Positions 8,821-18,322 of a stretch of DNA of 64,000 nt are shown here, piece by piece; the first letter of the stretch is position 1; each line of letters starts with the position of its first letter. Origin of the DNA: Oceanibium sediminis (GTDB lineage: Bacteria; Pseudomonadota; Alphaproteobacteria; Rhodobacterales; Rhodobacteraceae). The notes below the pieces were generated by a model. It was not told the origin of the DNA. It made no database searches and saw only the letters and a program-made list of their open reading frames with translations. The DNA lies in NCBI RefSeq assembly GCF_003265325.1, contig NZ_QGNX01000004.1, forward strand, positions 372,001 through 436,000, in the 5' to 3' direction. The translations under genes were made by a program, and so were the position numbers.

Positions 8821-9753
8821 ATGACAACCGTGCTTCGCGCCGCGGGCCGCATTCCGCCCGCCTACCTGGTCTTCGCAGCCCTTCTGGCGTTCCTGATGTG
8901 GGAGCGGCCGCAGATGATGAACCCGAACGTGCTGGGCATCTTCCTGCGCCAGGTCGCCCCGCTTGGCATCGTGGTGCTGGCACAGCTGCTGGTGGTCCGG
9001 GTCGGCTCCATCGACCTGTCGGGCGGCGGGGTGATCCTGCTGGTCAATTACATCATTTCGGCGAACGTGCTGCCGAACGCCCCGGGCATCGCCTTCGTGG
9101 CGATCGCGCTGGGGATCGGCACGGTGGTGGGCGCGTTCAACGGCTACATGGTCGCGCGCCGCCGCGTCTCGGCCGTCATCGTGACGCTGGCGGTGTCGAT
9201 CATCCTTGTGGGCTTCGTGCAGTACCTGTCCTCGGGCAGCCCGCCGGGGGACGTGCCGGACTACATGAACGACCTTTTCGACATTCGCTTCGGCCCGGTC
9301 CCTGCCCCGGTGCTGTTCTGGGTGATCCTGACCACCTGCCTTGCCGCCTTCCTCAACCTGACCGTCTTCGGGCGGCGGATCGAGGCCATCGGGGACAACT
9401 CCGTCGCGGCCCATTTCGCGGGCGTTCCCGTCGAGCGCACGGTGATCCTGACCCACACGCTGGCCGGGCTGCTGATCGGCGTCGCGGCACTGGTGCAGAC
9501 CGCTTCCATCGCGGTGGGCAGCGTGCGCGAGGGGCTGGACCTGCCGATCCTGTCGGTCGCGGCGACGATCCTTGGCGGCGTCGTCTTCGGGCGCGGCCAG
9601 GGCGGTGTCTGGGGGCCGTTCTTCGGCGTGCTGAGCTTCGCGCTACTGTTCGTCTCCATGACGATCCTGGGCGTGTCCGAGCCGGGCCGGCTGATCGCGC
9701 AAGGGCTCATCATCTTCGCTGCGGCCGTGATCTACGGCCTGCGCACCCGCTGA
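8821..9753 (+). CDS. Sugar ABC transporter permease 2 (RbsC-like)
   Basis: 310 residues with the same fold as the preceding permease: the VVRVGSIDLSGGGVILL segment near residue 60 and ILGGVVFGRGQGGVWGPFFGV near residue 255. ATG follows the upstream stop by one base. Two different permease genes in one CUT2 operon imply a heterodimeric channel. Confidence 0.9.
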   Translation: MTTVLRAAGRIPPAYLVFAALLAFLMWERPQMMNPNVLGIFLRQVAPLGIVVLAQLLVVRVGSIDLSGGGVILLVNYIISANVLPNAPGIAFVAIALGIGTVVGAFNGYMVARRRVSAVIVTLAVSIILVGFVQYLSSGSPPGDVPDYMNDLFDIRFGPVPAPVLFWVILTTCLAAFLNLTVFGRRIEAIGDNSVAAHFAGVPVERTVILTHTLAGLLIGVAALVQTASIAVGSVREGLDLPILSVAATILGGVVFGRGQGGVWGPFFGVLSFALLFVSMTILGVSEPGRLIAQGLIIFAAAVIYGLRTR

Positions 9754-9776
9754 CAAACCGTCGAAAGGAAAGATCC

Positions 9777-10436
9777 ATGAACGACCGCAAGAATGTCCTG
9801 TGTTTCGGGGACTCGCTGACCTGGGGCTGGGTCCCCGTGGCCGAAGGTGCGCCCACCACCCGCTTCGCGCCGGACGTACGCTGGACCGGCGTCATGGCGG
9901 CGGAGCTGGGCGATGGCTACCACGTGATCGAGGAAGGCTTGAGCGCGCGCACCACCAACCTGGACGATCCGGGCGATCCGCGCCTGAACGGGGCGGCGCA
10001 TCTGCCCACGATCCTGGCCAGCCACATGCCGCTGGACCTCGTGGTCATCATGCTGGGCACGAACGACACGAAGTCCTACTTCAAGCGCACCCCTTACGAG
10101 ATCGCCAACGGCATGGCCGCGCTTGCGGGCATCGTCGGCACCTCGGCCTATGGCGTGGGCACGCCGTACCCCGCGCCGCAACTGATGATCGTCGCGCCGC
10201 CGCCGCTGGGCAAGCTGGGGCATCCCCACTTCGAAGGCATGTTCGAGGGCGGTCCGGAGAAGACCCGCGAACTGGCCGGGCGGTACGAGGCGCTGGCGGA
10301 TTTCGTGAAATGCCACTTCCTCGATGCGGGCAAGCATATCTCCACCGACGGGGTGGACGGAATCCACTTCACGGCGCAGAACAACCGCGACCTCGGCCTT
10401 GCGATGAGCGCCAAGGTCCGCGACATCCTGGGCTGA
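9777..10436 (+). CDS. SGNH/GDSL-family esterase (paralogue of the one at 4353)
   Basis: 219 residues beginning MNDRKNVLCFGDSLTWG, with AAAGGA 6-7 bp before the ATG. Block I GDS (Ser13), VVIMLGTNDTKSYF block III, and a C-terminal DGIHFT with the catalytic Asp and His are intact. There is no signal peptide. It is the last gene of the ABC operon and pairs with the homologous esterase on the other side of the divergent promoter. Likely removes an ester-linked group from the imported compound; inferred from context only. Confidence 0.85.
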   Translation: MNDRKNVLCFGDSLTWGWVPVAEGAPTTRFAPDVRWTGVMAAELGDGYHVIEEGLSARTTNLDDPGDPRLNGAAHLPTILASHMPLDLVVIMLGTNDTKSYFKRTPYEIANGMAALAGIVGTSAYGVGTPYPAPQLMIVAPPPLGKLGHPHFEGMFEGGPEKTRELAGRYEALADFVKCHFLDAGKHISTDGVDGIHFTAQNNRDLGLAMSAKVRDILG

Positions 10437-10465
10437 TCTTCGCCACGCGCATCCCGCGCGGGACA

Positions 10466-10510
10466 AAAGCAAATGCCCGGCCGCCAGCCAGCGCCCGGGC
10501 ATATTCCTTT
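10466..10510. terminator. Bidirectional terminator between convergent operons
   Basis: ATGCCCGG (10473-10480) and CCGGGCAT (10495-10502) form an 8-bp stem. An A-rich stretch lies on the left (AAAAGCAA) and a T-rich stretch on the right (ATTCCTTT), so it can end transcription from both sides. Confidence 0.75.
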
Positions 10511-10528
10511 CAGATCGGGCGAGACCCG

Positions 10529-11251
10529 TCAGCCTGCCTTGACCTGCCCTTCCGCGACATGGGCCGCGGCAAGTTCCAGCGCCGCGTGAAGCTCGGCCGC
10601 GCCGGTCGCACAGGCCACCGCGCCCGCTTCGCGCAGCACCTGCAAGCGGGCGGGGCGCGGGTCCTCGGGATCGATGAAGCCGACCGGGATCATGCCGGCT
10701 TCCCGCGCGGCGATGATCCCGTGCACGTTGTCGTCGATCATGACACAGGCGCGCGGGTCCGCGCCAAACTGCTCGGCGCAATGGAACAACAGGTCCGGCG
10801 CCGGCTTGGGCCGGGCGACGCTTTCCGCGCTGTAAACCGCCCCCTCGAAGGCCTTCCACAATTCGAACAGCCCCAGGCTGCGGCGAAGCCGGACCATACC
10901 GCTGTTGGAGGCGACGCACTTCGGCCGACCGATGGCGCTTACCGCATCCTCGATCCCGTCCATCGTGCGCAGCGAGCGCGCGAATTCCTCAAGCAGGTCC
11001 GCCGCCCAGTCGGTAAAGACGCGATCCGCATCCTTGAGGCCGAGGTTCTTCTCGCAGATCAGCTTGATGTCCCCAACGGAGTTTCCGATGAACCGAAGGA
11101 AGACCTGCTGCGGGCTCATCTCGATCCCGGCCTTGCCAAGTGCGGCGGAAAGCGTGCGGCTGGCGATCTTTTCACTGTCGATCAGGACGCCGTCGCAATC
11201 GAAGATGACAAGGTCGATGCTGTCCAGCGTCGTGTCGATATTCTCAGTCAT
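10529..11251 (-). CDS. HAD-superfamily phosphatase
   Basis: 240 residues. Motif I is FDCDGVLIDSE (Asp18, Asp20), motif II is CVASNSG near residue 113, and a KPAPDLL lysine near residue 148 is followed by CVMIDDN. The cap position is that of the phosphoglycolate phosphatase/beta-phosphoglucomutase group. It is the last gene of a ugp-like operon and overlaps the phosphodiesterase by 4 bp. Glycerol 3-phosphate or a related polyol phosphate is a plausible substrate, by context. Confidence 0.85.
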   Translation of the reverse strand: MTENIDTTLDSIDLVIFDCDGVLIDSEKIASRTLSAALGKAGIEMSPQQVFLRFIGNSVGDIKLICEKNLGLKDADRVFTDWAADLLEEFARSLRTMDGIEDAVSAIGRPKCVASNSGMVRLRRSLGLFELWKAFEGAVYSAESVARPKPAPDLLFHCAEQFGADPRACVMIDDNVHGIIAAREAGMIPVGFIDPEDPRPARLQVLREAGAVACATGAAELHAALELAAAHVAEGQVKAG

Positions 11252-11988
11252 TGGGTTTCCTGCCGTATGGCCACGGCCCGGTCCGGGCGGTCGGTTGTCA
11301 GTTGGCGCAAGGGCTGCGCCTGCCAGTAGCGCAGTTCGTCCCCCGTGTTGGGCACCCAGACCCCCAGCCGCTCGGGCGGGAGCATGGCGCGGATCGTGTC
11401 CGAGGCGTCGCGCATCAGCGTCTTTTCAATCGCGATCACCTCGGCAAGACCGGAAAGGCGGGTCAGCGCCGCCTCGAGCCCGCCCAGCTTTTCAGCATGG
11501 TCATGGTTCAACGACGCCAGCCTCGGGATTTCGGGCGCGACCTGCGCGAGGCGGTGAAGGATCCGCTCGCCGAAACTGGTGACCATGCACTGCCCGGCAA
11601 GGCCATGGCGGCGAAGCTCTTCGACCGTGCGCTCCTCCAGCCCCTCGTAGGGGGTTCCGGCGGCGTCGGCCTTCAGCTCGACATGCAGCTCAAGCGTCGT
11701 GTCGGCATAGACCTCCAACACCTCGGCCAGGGTCGGGATATAAAGGTCCGAGCTGTTCTTCAGCCGGATGCCGCGGTTTTCCCCGGGGGCGAGGTCCGCC
11801 ACCGGGCCGCTGCGGTCCGTCGTGCGCTCAAGAAGCGCATCGTGAATGACCAGCAATTCGCCCGCCCGAGTCAGATGGACGTCGAACTCCACCCCCTCGA
11901 CCCCGAGCGCCTTGAGCTGCTCGAACCCATGGAGGCTGTTCTCAGGCCAAAGGTCACGGCCACCACGGTGGCCTATGATCATCGTCAT
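11248..11988 (-). CDS. ugpQ: Glycerophosphodiester phosphodiesterase
   Basis: 246 residues with the GDPD hallmark HRGGRDLWPENSL at the N-terminus, EFDVHLTRAGELLVIHD near residue 40 (metal-binding Glu/Asp and catalytic His), and LHVELKAD near residue 105. No signal peptide, so it is cytoplasmic, as UgpQ is. It hydrolyses glycerophosphodiesters to glycerol 3-phosphate and an alcohol. Its place after ugpE supports diester uptake by the neighbouring transporter. Confidence 0.9.
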   Translation of the reverse strand: MTMIIGHRGGRDLWPENSLHGFEQLKALGVEGVEFDVHLTRAGELLVIHDALLERTTDRSGPVADLAPGENRGIRLKNSSDLYIPTLAEVLEVYADTTLELHVELKADAAGTPYEGLEERTVEELRRHGLAGQCMVTSFGERILHRLAQVAPEIPRLASLNHDHAEKLGGLEAALTRLSGLAEVIAIEKTLMRDASDTIRAMLPPERLGVWVPNTGDELRYWQAQPLRQLTTDRPDRAVAIRQETQ

Positions 11989-12015
11989 TTGGTTATTCCT
12001 TGAAAGTAAACGTTG

Positions 12016-12939
12016 CTATTTGCCCGCGTCGACCAGGCCGCGCGTGAACCAGCGTTGCATCACGATGATCACGACCGCGGGCGGCAGCATCACGAAGAAG
12101 GCGGCGCTCATCGCCACGTTCCATGCGGGTTCCGTATCGGCATGGGGCACCAGCGCCTTCAGGCCCAGCACGGCTGTCTGCATTTCCTTGTCCGTCGTGA
12201 ACAGAAGCGGCCAGAGGTACTGGTTCCACCCGTAGAGAAACAGGATGATCGACAGCGCCGCGATATTGGCGCGCGACAGCGGCAGCACTACGTCCCAGAA
12301 GAACTTCAGCGGCCCGGCCCCGTCAAGCTGCGCGGCTTCGCACAGCTCGTCCGGGATCGTCAGGAAGAACTGGCGGAACAGGAAGGTCGCCGTGGCCGAG
12401 GCGATCAGCGGCAGGATCAGCCCCGGGTAGGTGTTGACCATGTTCCACTGAAGCGCCGTCTCGATCCGGTAGCCCCCGGTGATCCATTCGATCAGGGTGC
12501 CAAGGCCCGTCACCTCCACCAGTTGGCGCAGGGGTCCGGCGGCGTCGGCCACCGCCTCGTAGGTGGGGATGATCCGAACTTCCACCGGCAGCATGAGCGA
12601 GATGAAGATCAGCCAGAAGGCCGTCATGCGGAACGGGAAGCGGAAGTATGTCACCGCGTAGGCCGCGATCAGGGAAATCGACAGCTTGCCGATCACGATC
12701 CCCAGCGTGACGATGACCGAGTTCAGGAACAGCCGCCCGAAGTCCCCCTGGTTCCAGGCGGTTGTCGCGTTCTCGATGAAATTGCCCTTGGGCAACATCG
12801 GAAACGGGGTTTGCTGCACCTCCTGCAGGGTCAGCGACCCGGCCACGAAGGCGAAGTACAGCGGGACGCAGACCATCGCCGCGCCGAGGATAAGGACGAC
12901 ATGGCAAAAGAGCCTGAGCCTTGGATTGTTCTCTACCAT
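12016..12939 (-). CDS. ugpE: Glycerol-3-phosphate-type ABC permease UgpE
   Basis: 307 residues from ATG 12939, one base after the ugpA stop. About six membrane helices are present, with the MalG/UgpE EAA loop (ELCEAAQLDGAGPLKFFWDV near residue 200). The FVAGSLTLQEVQ segment after helix 1 is typical of UgpE. The start 10 codons further upstream, inside ugpA, is less likely. Confidence 0.88.
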   Translation of the reverse strand: MVENNPRLRLFCHVVLILGAAMVCVPLYFAFVAGSLTLQEVQQTPFPMLPKGNFIENATTAWNQGDFGRLFLNSVIVTLGIVIGKLSISLIAAYAVTYFRFPFRMTAFWLIFISLMLPVEVRIIPTYEAVADAAGPLRQLVEVTGLGTLIEWITGGYRIETALQWNMVNTYPGLILPLIASATATFLFRQFFLTIPDELCEAAQLDGAGPLKFFWDVVLPLSRANIAALSIILFLYGWNQYLWPLLFTTDKEMQTAVLGLKALVPHADTEPAWNVAMSAAFFVMLPPAVVIIVMQRWFTRGLVDAGK

Positions 12940-12940
12940 G

Positions 12941-13903
12941 TCACACCTGATAATTGACCTTCCTGCCAATTCCGCGGAACTGGAGGATCGTGAACAGGAT
13001 GGCGATACCCATGAGGATCACCGACTGCGCCGCCGAGGAGCCGAGGTCGAGCATCACGAACCCGTCCTGGTACACCTTGTAGACAAGCGAGTTCGTCGAA
13101 CCGCCCGGCCCGCCGCGGGTTACGGCATCGATGATGCCGAACGTCTCGAACAGCCCGTGGACGAAGTTCATCACCACGAGGAACAGCAGCGTCGGCGCGA
13201 TCAGCGGCATGGAGATCGTGAAGAAGCGCCGCACCGGCCCTGCCCCGTCAAGCGTCGCGGCTTCCAGAAGCGAGCGCGGCACCGCGAGGAGCGAGGCGAC
13301 AAGGAAGATGTAGTTGTAGCAGATGTACTTCCAGACCGAGGCGACGATCAGCAGGATCTGCGCATCCATCGGGCGGCGGTTCGGGTCCCACGGCAGGCCC
13401 GCGGCGTGAATCCACTGCGCGATCGGGCCGACAGCCGGATTGAACAGGAACGCCCAGAGCACGCCCGAGATGACCGGCGCGATGGCGTAGGGAAGCAGGA
13501 TGATGCTTTTGTAAACCGTGCGGCAGCGCACGATGTAATCCGTCGCGAAGGCAAGCAGCAGCGAGATGGAGATCAGCGCCACGTTCTGAACCACCGTGAA
13601 CCACAGCGTAAACCAGGCGCTGGCGCGGTACTCGGGGCTCGACAGCAGCGAGGTGAAATTCTCGAGCCCGACGAAGATCTGGCGGCCACCGAAGGGGTCG
13701 ACCTGCACGAAGGACAGGGACAGCGCCTTCCACGACGGAATGAAGAAGAAGAACAGCAGGATCAGCAGCTGGGGCGCGATCAGTCCCGCGGCCACCCAGG
13801 GCCGCCGGAAGTGCGATGATTTAAGGCCGCTTGCGGAAGCCGCCGGGAGGCGCAGCTTCCGCAAGACGGAGGAGCCGGGACGGAGTTTTCCGTCCCGGTC
13901 CAT
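12941..13903 (-). CDS. ugpA: Glycerol-3-phosphate-type ABC permease UgpA
   Basis: The conserved protein begins around RRPWVAAGLIAPQLLILLFF and contains a UgpA-type EAA loop (LLEAATLDGAGPVRRFFTIS near two thirds of the length). The nearest ATG (13903) would put two strong hairpins inside the first 25 codons and has no good ribosome-binding site. No better start is visible except a GTG inside the Trp-Val-Ala segment. The 5' end is therefore unresolved. It forms the channel with UgpE. Confidence 0.8.
   Translation of the reverse strand: MDRDGKLRPGSSVLRKLRLPAASASGLKSSHFRRPWVAAGLIAPQLLILLFFFFIPSWKALSLSFVQVDPFGGRQIFVGLENFTSLLSSPEYRASAWFTLWFTVVQNVALISISLLLAFATDYIVRCRTVYKSIILLPYAIAPVISGVLWAFLFNPAVGPIAQWIHAAGLPWDPNRRPMDAQILLIVASVWKYICYNYIFLVASLLAVPRSLLEAATLDGAGPVRRFFTISMPLIAPTLLFLVVMNFVHGLFETFGIIDAVTRGGPGGSTNSLVYKVYQDGFVMLDLGSSAAQSVILMGIAILFTILQFRGIGRKVNYQV
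13830..13865 (-). terminator. Hairpin 2 between ugpB and ugpA
   Basis: CTTGCGGAAGC and GCTTCCGCAAG are perfect 11-nt inverted repeats around a 14-nt loop. They lie just downstream of a first hairpin on the ugpB transcript. Confidence 0.7.
13875..13898 (-). terminator. Hairpin 1 directly after ugpB
   Basis: CCGGGACGG and CCGTCCCGG form a perfect 9-bp stem with a 6-nt loop, 15 bp after the ugpB stop codon. Together with the next hairpin it should limit read-through or protect the ugpB message. Confidence 0.7.
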
Positions 13904-13913
13904 GGCGTTGACA

Positions 13914-15257
13914 TCAGTCGGCATGCAGGCGCTCGTACTGACGCAGAACCTCGTTACCGCGTGCGGCCGCCGCATCCAGGGCTTCCTGCGCGTCCTTCTC
14001 GCCGGTCCAGACTTTCTGGACTTCCTCGACAAGCATCTGCATCGCCTGGTTGTGGTTGCCGAAACGGAAGCCGCGCGAATTGTCGGTCGGCTCGCCGCGG
14101 TTCAACTGCAGGATCGCGACTTCGCGGGTCGGGTGCGCGTCGAAGTAGCCCTCTTCCGTCAGCGCGTCATAGGCGGCGTTGGTGACCGGCACATAGCCCG
14201 TCGCCTTGCTCCACCAGACCTGCGTCGGAACCGAGGCGACGAAGTCGAGGAAGGCGGCCGCGGCGGCGTATTCCTCGTCCGACTTGCCCTCGAGCACCCA
14301 GAGCGCACCGCCGCCGATGGTGCTGTTCTTCAGCTCGACACCCTCTTCCGCGGGCAGGAAGGTGGCCGACCAGTCGAACTCGGCACCGTTTTCCACCGCC
14401 GAATGCGCCGCGGTCGAGGCGACCCAGGTCGCGCATTCGCCGGAAACGAACAGCTGGCTCGGGGACAGCCCCTGCCCCGCCTGGACGAGCACGTCGTCAT
14501 CCATCCACTTCGACATCCGCTCAAGATGACCGGTGAGGAGCTCGCTTTCGTTGAACACGAACTCGGTCCCGAGGCCGCCGAACCCGTTGGCAAGCGTGCC
14601 CCACTGCTGATCGTGGGTCGCCGCGTAGTTTTCCATCAGCCCCCAGAAGAAGTCGCTGTTGAGGACCATGCCGCAGTCGGTGACGCCCTGCTCCTTCATC
14701 GCGTAAAGCTGGGTCTCCAGTTCCTGCCAGGTCTCGGCGGGGGCATCGAAGCCGGCCTCGCGGAACTGGTCCGCGTTGTACCAGAACACCGGGGTCGAGG
14801 TGTTGAAGGGCAGCGCCGCGGGCTTGCCGTCAACCAGGTAGAAACCGGCCACCGGCGCGACGAAGTTGTCCCAGTCGGTATCGTAGCCCTCTTCCGCCAT
14901 CAGGGCGGGAACGGGTTTCACGGCCCCCGACTTCAGCATCGTGAGGAACCCACGCTCGGCGGCCTGCACGATGGCGGGCTGTTCGCCCACACGATAGGCG
15001 GACACCATGGCGGCCATGGTTTCCTCGTAGTTGCCCTTGAGGACCGAAACCACTTCGTACTTGTCCTGGGACGCGTTGAAGTCGCTGACCATCTTGTTCG
15101 CGATCTCTTCAAGACGCCCGCCCATGGCATTCCACCATTCGATCTGGACACGCTCCTGCGCGCTTGCAGGCAGCGCCATGACCGCCGCGAGCATGCCGAG
15201 CCCGATCGTCCTGGAGCCTGCCGACAGCCAATGCCGGTTCTTGCTGTTCTGGAACAT
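13914..15257 (-). CDS. ugpB: Glycerol-3-phosphate/diester-binding protein UgpB
   Basis: Start set at ATG 15257, preceded by AGGAGGGATGAGAAA. This gives 447 residues with an N-terminal Sec-type signal ending in ASA-QE. The mature protein has the extracellular solute-binding family 1 features of UgpB: QIEWWNAMGGRLEEIAN, FNTSTPVFWYNADQFREAGF near residue 145, and W(A/T)S-rich ligand loops. First gene of the ugpBAE-GDPD-HAD operon, which suggests glycerol 3-phosphate, a glycerophosphodiester or a similar polyol phosphate as ligand. Confidence 0.88.
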   Translation of the reverse strand: MFQNSKNRHWLSAGSRTIGLGMLAAVMALPASAQERVQIEWWNAMGGRLEEIANKMVSDFNASQDKYEVVSVLKGNYEETMAAMVSAYRVGEQPAIVQAAERGFLTMLKSGAVKPVPALMAEEGYDTDWDNFVAPVAGFYLVDGKPAALPFNTSTPVFWYNADQFREAGFDAPAETWQELETQLYAMKEQGVTDCGMVLNSDFFWGLMENYAATHDQQWGTLANGFGGLGTEFVFNESELLTGHLERMSKWMDDDVLVQAGQGLSPSQLFVSGECATWVASTAAHSAVENGAEFDWSATFLPAEEGVELKNSTIGGGALWVLEGKSDEEYAAAAAFLDFVASVPTQVWWSKATGYVPVTNAAYDALTEEGYFDAHPTREVAILQLNRGEPTDNSRGFRFGNHNQAMQMLVEEVQKVWTGEKDAQEALDAAAARGNEVLRQYERLHAD

Positions 15258-15333
15258 TTTCTCATCCCTCCTGTGGTCGCGGCCGCACGTGCCGGGGTGG
15301 CACAAGGATTTCGCGTCCGGCCGCAGTAGGGAA

Positions 15334-15362
15334 TGGATAGCAGCGAATATTACACTTGTCAA
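15334..15362 (-). promoter_or_regulatory. Sigma70-like promoter of ugpB
   Basis: On the minus strand TTGACA (15362-15357) and TATCCA (15339-15334) are separated by 17 bp and sit about 75 bp upstream of the ugpB ATG. The consensus -35 is striking in this GC-rich background. The perfect palindrome at 15369 lies just upstream of the -35. Confidence 0.55.
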
Positions 15363-15368
15363 ATATCA

Positions 15369-15382
15369 ATTACATATGTAAT
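15369..15382. promoter_or_regulatory. Perfect palindromic operator, probable SorC site
   Basis: ATTACATATGTAAT is a perfect 14-bp palindrome in the AT-rich gap between divergent ugpB and ugpC. Its left half with flank, TCAATTACA, recurs at 16454 just before the SorC gene. This suggests the SorC-family protein binds both sites. Confidence 0.6.
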
Positions 15383-15412
15383 CAAAACGTCACAAACAGA
15401 GAGGCTGACAAG

Positions 15413-16447
<1,035 letters not shown>

Positions 16448-16453
16448 GGCCGG

Positions 16454-16462
16454 TCAATTACA
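16454..16462 (+). promoter_or_regulatory. Half-site copy of the ugp operator
   Basis: TCAATTACA here matches the left half of the palindrome region at 15366-15374 exactly (9 nt). It lies about 25 bp before the SorC gene start, where an autoregulatory site would be expected. Confidence 0.4.
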
Positions 16463-16484
16463 GGACGAGACGGGGAACGGGCGA

Positions 16485-17477
16485 ATGGGCGCGGACGATT
16501 CAAATAACGAGCAGGATTCAGAGGAACAGCTTCTGGTCCGCGTGGCCTGGCACTATTTCATGGAGGGCCTCACCCAGAGCGAGATCGCCTCGGCCCTCGG
16601 CACAAACCGGCCGCGCGTCAATCGCCTGATCGGCGAGGCCCGCCGCTCCGGGCTGGTGACGATCACGCTGAATTCCCACCTGACCGCTTGCGTGGAACTC
16701 GAAGGCATCCTGTGCCGCCGCTTCGGCCTCGACCGCGCGATCATCGTGCCGACCCCTACCAAGAAAGAGGCGCTGGCCGAAATCCTCGGCGGGGCGGGCG
16801 CGGAGCTGCTCACGCAGCTGCTCAACCTGCGCACCCCCCAGCGGATCGGCGTGGGCTGGGGGCAGACCGTGCGCGAGATGGTCCGCAAGATGCCGCCCTT
16901 TCGCCACCCGGGGCTCAGCGTTTCCTCCGTCATGGGCGGCCTGACCCGCGGGATCGAGATAAACACGTTCGACATCGCCTCGGACCTTGCCCGCAGGATC
17001 GGCGCCGAATGCTCCTACTTCGCCGCCCCGATCTATGCCAGCAGCGCCGAGTCCCGCGATGCGATCATGAACCAGAACGTGTTCCAGGAAGCCTCGGCCA
17101 ATGCCGCGGCAAGCGATGTCGTCTTCCTGTCCGTCGGGGACATGACGGACCGCTCGCTCATGGTGCGCAACGGGGTTCCGCGTGATCTGCCCATTTCCGA
17201 GCTGATCGAGCAAGGCGCCTGCGGCGACATCATGGGCCAGTTCATCGACCGGCAGGGCAAGCCGGTGGATCACCCGTTGAATGCCCGCACCCTTGCGCTG
17301 CCGCTGGCGGACCTGAAGGGCGTGAAGAACGTGGTCCTGATGTCAGGCGGTCTGAACAAGGCCGAGGTCATCGCGGCGGCCCTGGTCGGGAAACACGCGA
17401 ACACCCTGATCTGCGACGAGGAGACGGCGCGCAAGGCGCTTGAACTCGCGGACGAGGTGACGGCACAGGCAGGCTGA
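16485..17477 (+). CDS. SorC-family transcriptional regulator
   Basis: 330 residues: a helix-turn-helix (VAWHYFMEGLTQSEIASALG, then TNRPRVNRLIGEARRSGLV, residues about 20-60) and a sugar-phosphate-binding domain with GVGWGQTVREM near residue 120 and VVLMSGGLNKAEVIAAALVG near residue 285. The family (SorC, DeoR of B. subtilis, CggR) senses phosphorylated sugars or polyols. Its position after ugpC and the shared operator halves suggest it controls the whole ugp module, replacing the usual Pho control. Confidence 0.88.
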   Translation: MGADDSNNEQDSEEQLLVRVAWHYFMEGLTQSEIASALGTNRPRVNRLIGEARRSGLVTITLNSHLTACVELEGILCRRFGLDRAIIVPTPTKKEALAEILGGAGAELLTQLLNLRTPQRIGVGWGQTVREMVRKMPPFRHPGLSVSSVMGGLTRGIEINTFDIASDLARRIGAECSYFAAPIYASSAESRDAIMNQNVFQEASANAAASDVVFLSVGDMTDRSLMVRNGVPRDLPISELIEQGACGDIMGQFIDRQGKPVDHPLNARTLALPLADLKGVKNVVLMSGGLNKAEVIAAALVGKHANTLICDEETARKALELADEVTAQAG

Positions 17478-17511
17478 GCCGGCCCAACGCCGCGCACCTT
17501 TCGCGGGACAC

Positions 17512-18234
17512 TCAGATCGGCAGCACGGACCCCAGCGTCAGGTATGCGCCGGTCAGGATCAGCAGTCCGTAGAGCAGCTTCATGAACTGGGCGGCGTCGA
17601 TCCTGGCGAACAGGCGCTGCCCGATGACGACGCCCGCAACCGTCGCGGGCAGCAGGTAGAGCGCGGCCCTCAGAACCTCCCACGAGGAGGAGCCGAAGCC
17701 GATCTGCAGGGCCAGGCTGAGCGAATAGGTGATGAGGAAGCACACCAGCGTCGTGCTGCGCAGAACGCTCTGGCGGATCGAGGTTCCCGCGAAATAGACC
17801 ATCAGCGGCGGACCCGGCATCCCCAGCCCGCTGGTCAGCGCGCCCGAGAAGCCGCCCGTCAGCACATCCTTGCGCGCGCTGCGCGCGAAGCGGAACTTTC
17901 GCAGGATGAAGAACGTCAGCACAAGCAGCAGCAGGCCGATCGCCACGCGCAGCTGGTCTGGGTCGGCAAACAGGTAGACCAGGATGCCCACAGGGGCCCC
18001 GAGCAGACTGCCGAGGATCAGCCGCCCCAGCAGCGCGCGATCCAAGTCCGCCACCAGCTTGGGCATCAGCAGCACGGAGATGACGATGGACAGCGCGATA
18101 TTGATCTGGATCGCGTCCGAAGGGGCGAACACCAGCAGCAGGAAGGGCGTCGCCAGCAGGGAAAACCCGAACCCCGTGCAGGCGTGGATACTGGCCGCCA
18201 GCAGGACGATGACATTTGCCGCAATCAATTCCAT
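17512..18234 (-). CDS. TauE/SafE-family sulfite/organosulfonate exporter-like membrane protein
   Basis: About 240 residues from ATG 18234, with roughly eight membrane helices. N-terminal HACTGFGFSLLATPFLLLVF and mid-protein FSGALTSGLGMPGPPLMVYF are the two repeated TauE/SafE motifs. Substrate unknown; the family exports or imports small anions. It follows the IclR gene on the same strand, with a GC palindrome (GCGTTCGAACGC, 18272-18283) between them. Confidence 0.85.
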   Translation of the reverse strand: MELIAANVIVLLAASIHACTGFGFSLLATPFLLLVFAPSDAIQINIALSIVISVLLMPKLVADLDRALLGRLILGSLLGAPVGILVYLFADPDQLRVAIGLLLLVLTFFILRKFRFARSARKDVLTGGFSGALTSGLGMPGPPLMVYFAGTSIRQSVLRSTTLVCFLITYSLSLALQIGFGSSSWEVLRAALYLLPATVAGVVIGQRLFARIDAAQFMKLLYGLLILTGAYLTLGSVLPI

Positions 18235-18322
18235 TCGTACCGTCACCTAGCCCAGGGGCCGCCCCGGCGCGGCGTTCGAACGCGCCCCGCCCCGGGATCG
18301 GGATCGGGCGAAGGCGGGTCGT

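Noticed and set aside
13596-15329. A 577-codon open frame on the plus strand
   Set aside because: Antisense to ugpB and the 5' end of ugpA; compositionally a shadow frame.
18266-18286. GC palindrome around GCGTTCGAACGC as a terminator
   Set aside because: The repeat is real, but it has no T-run and lies between two same-strand genes, so a function cannot be assigned.
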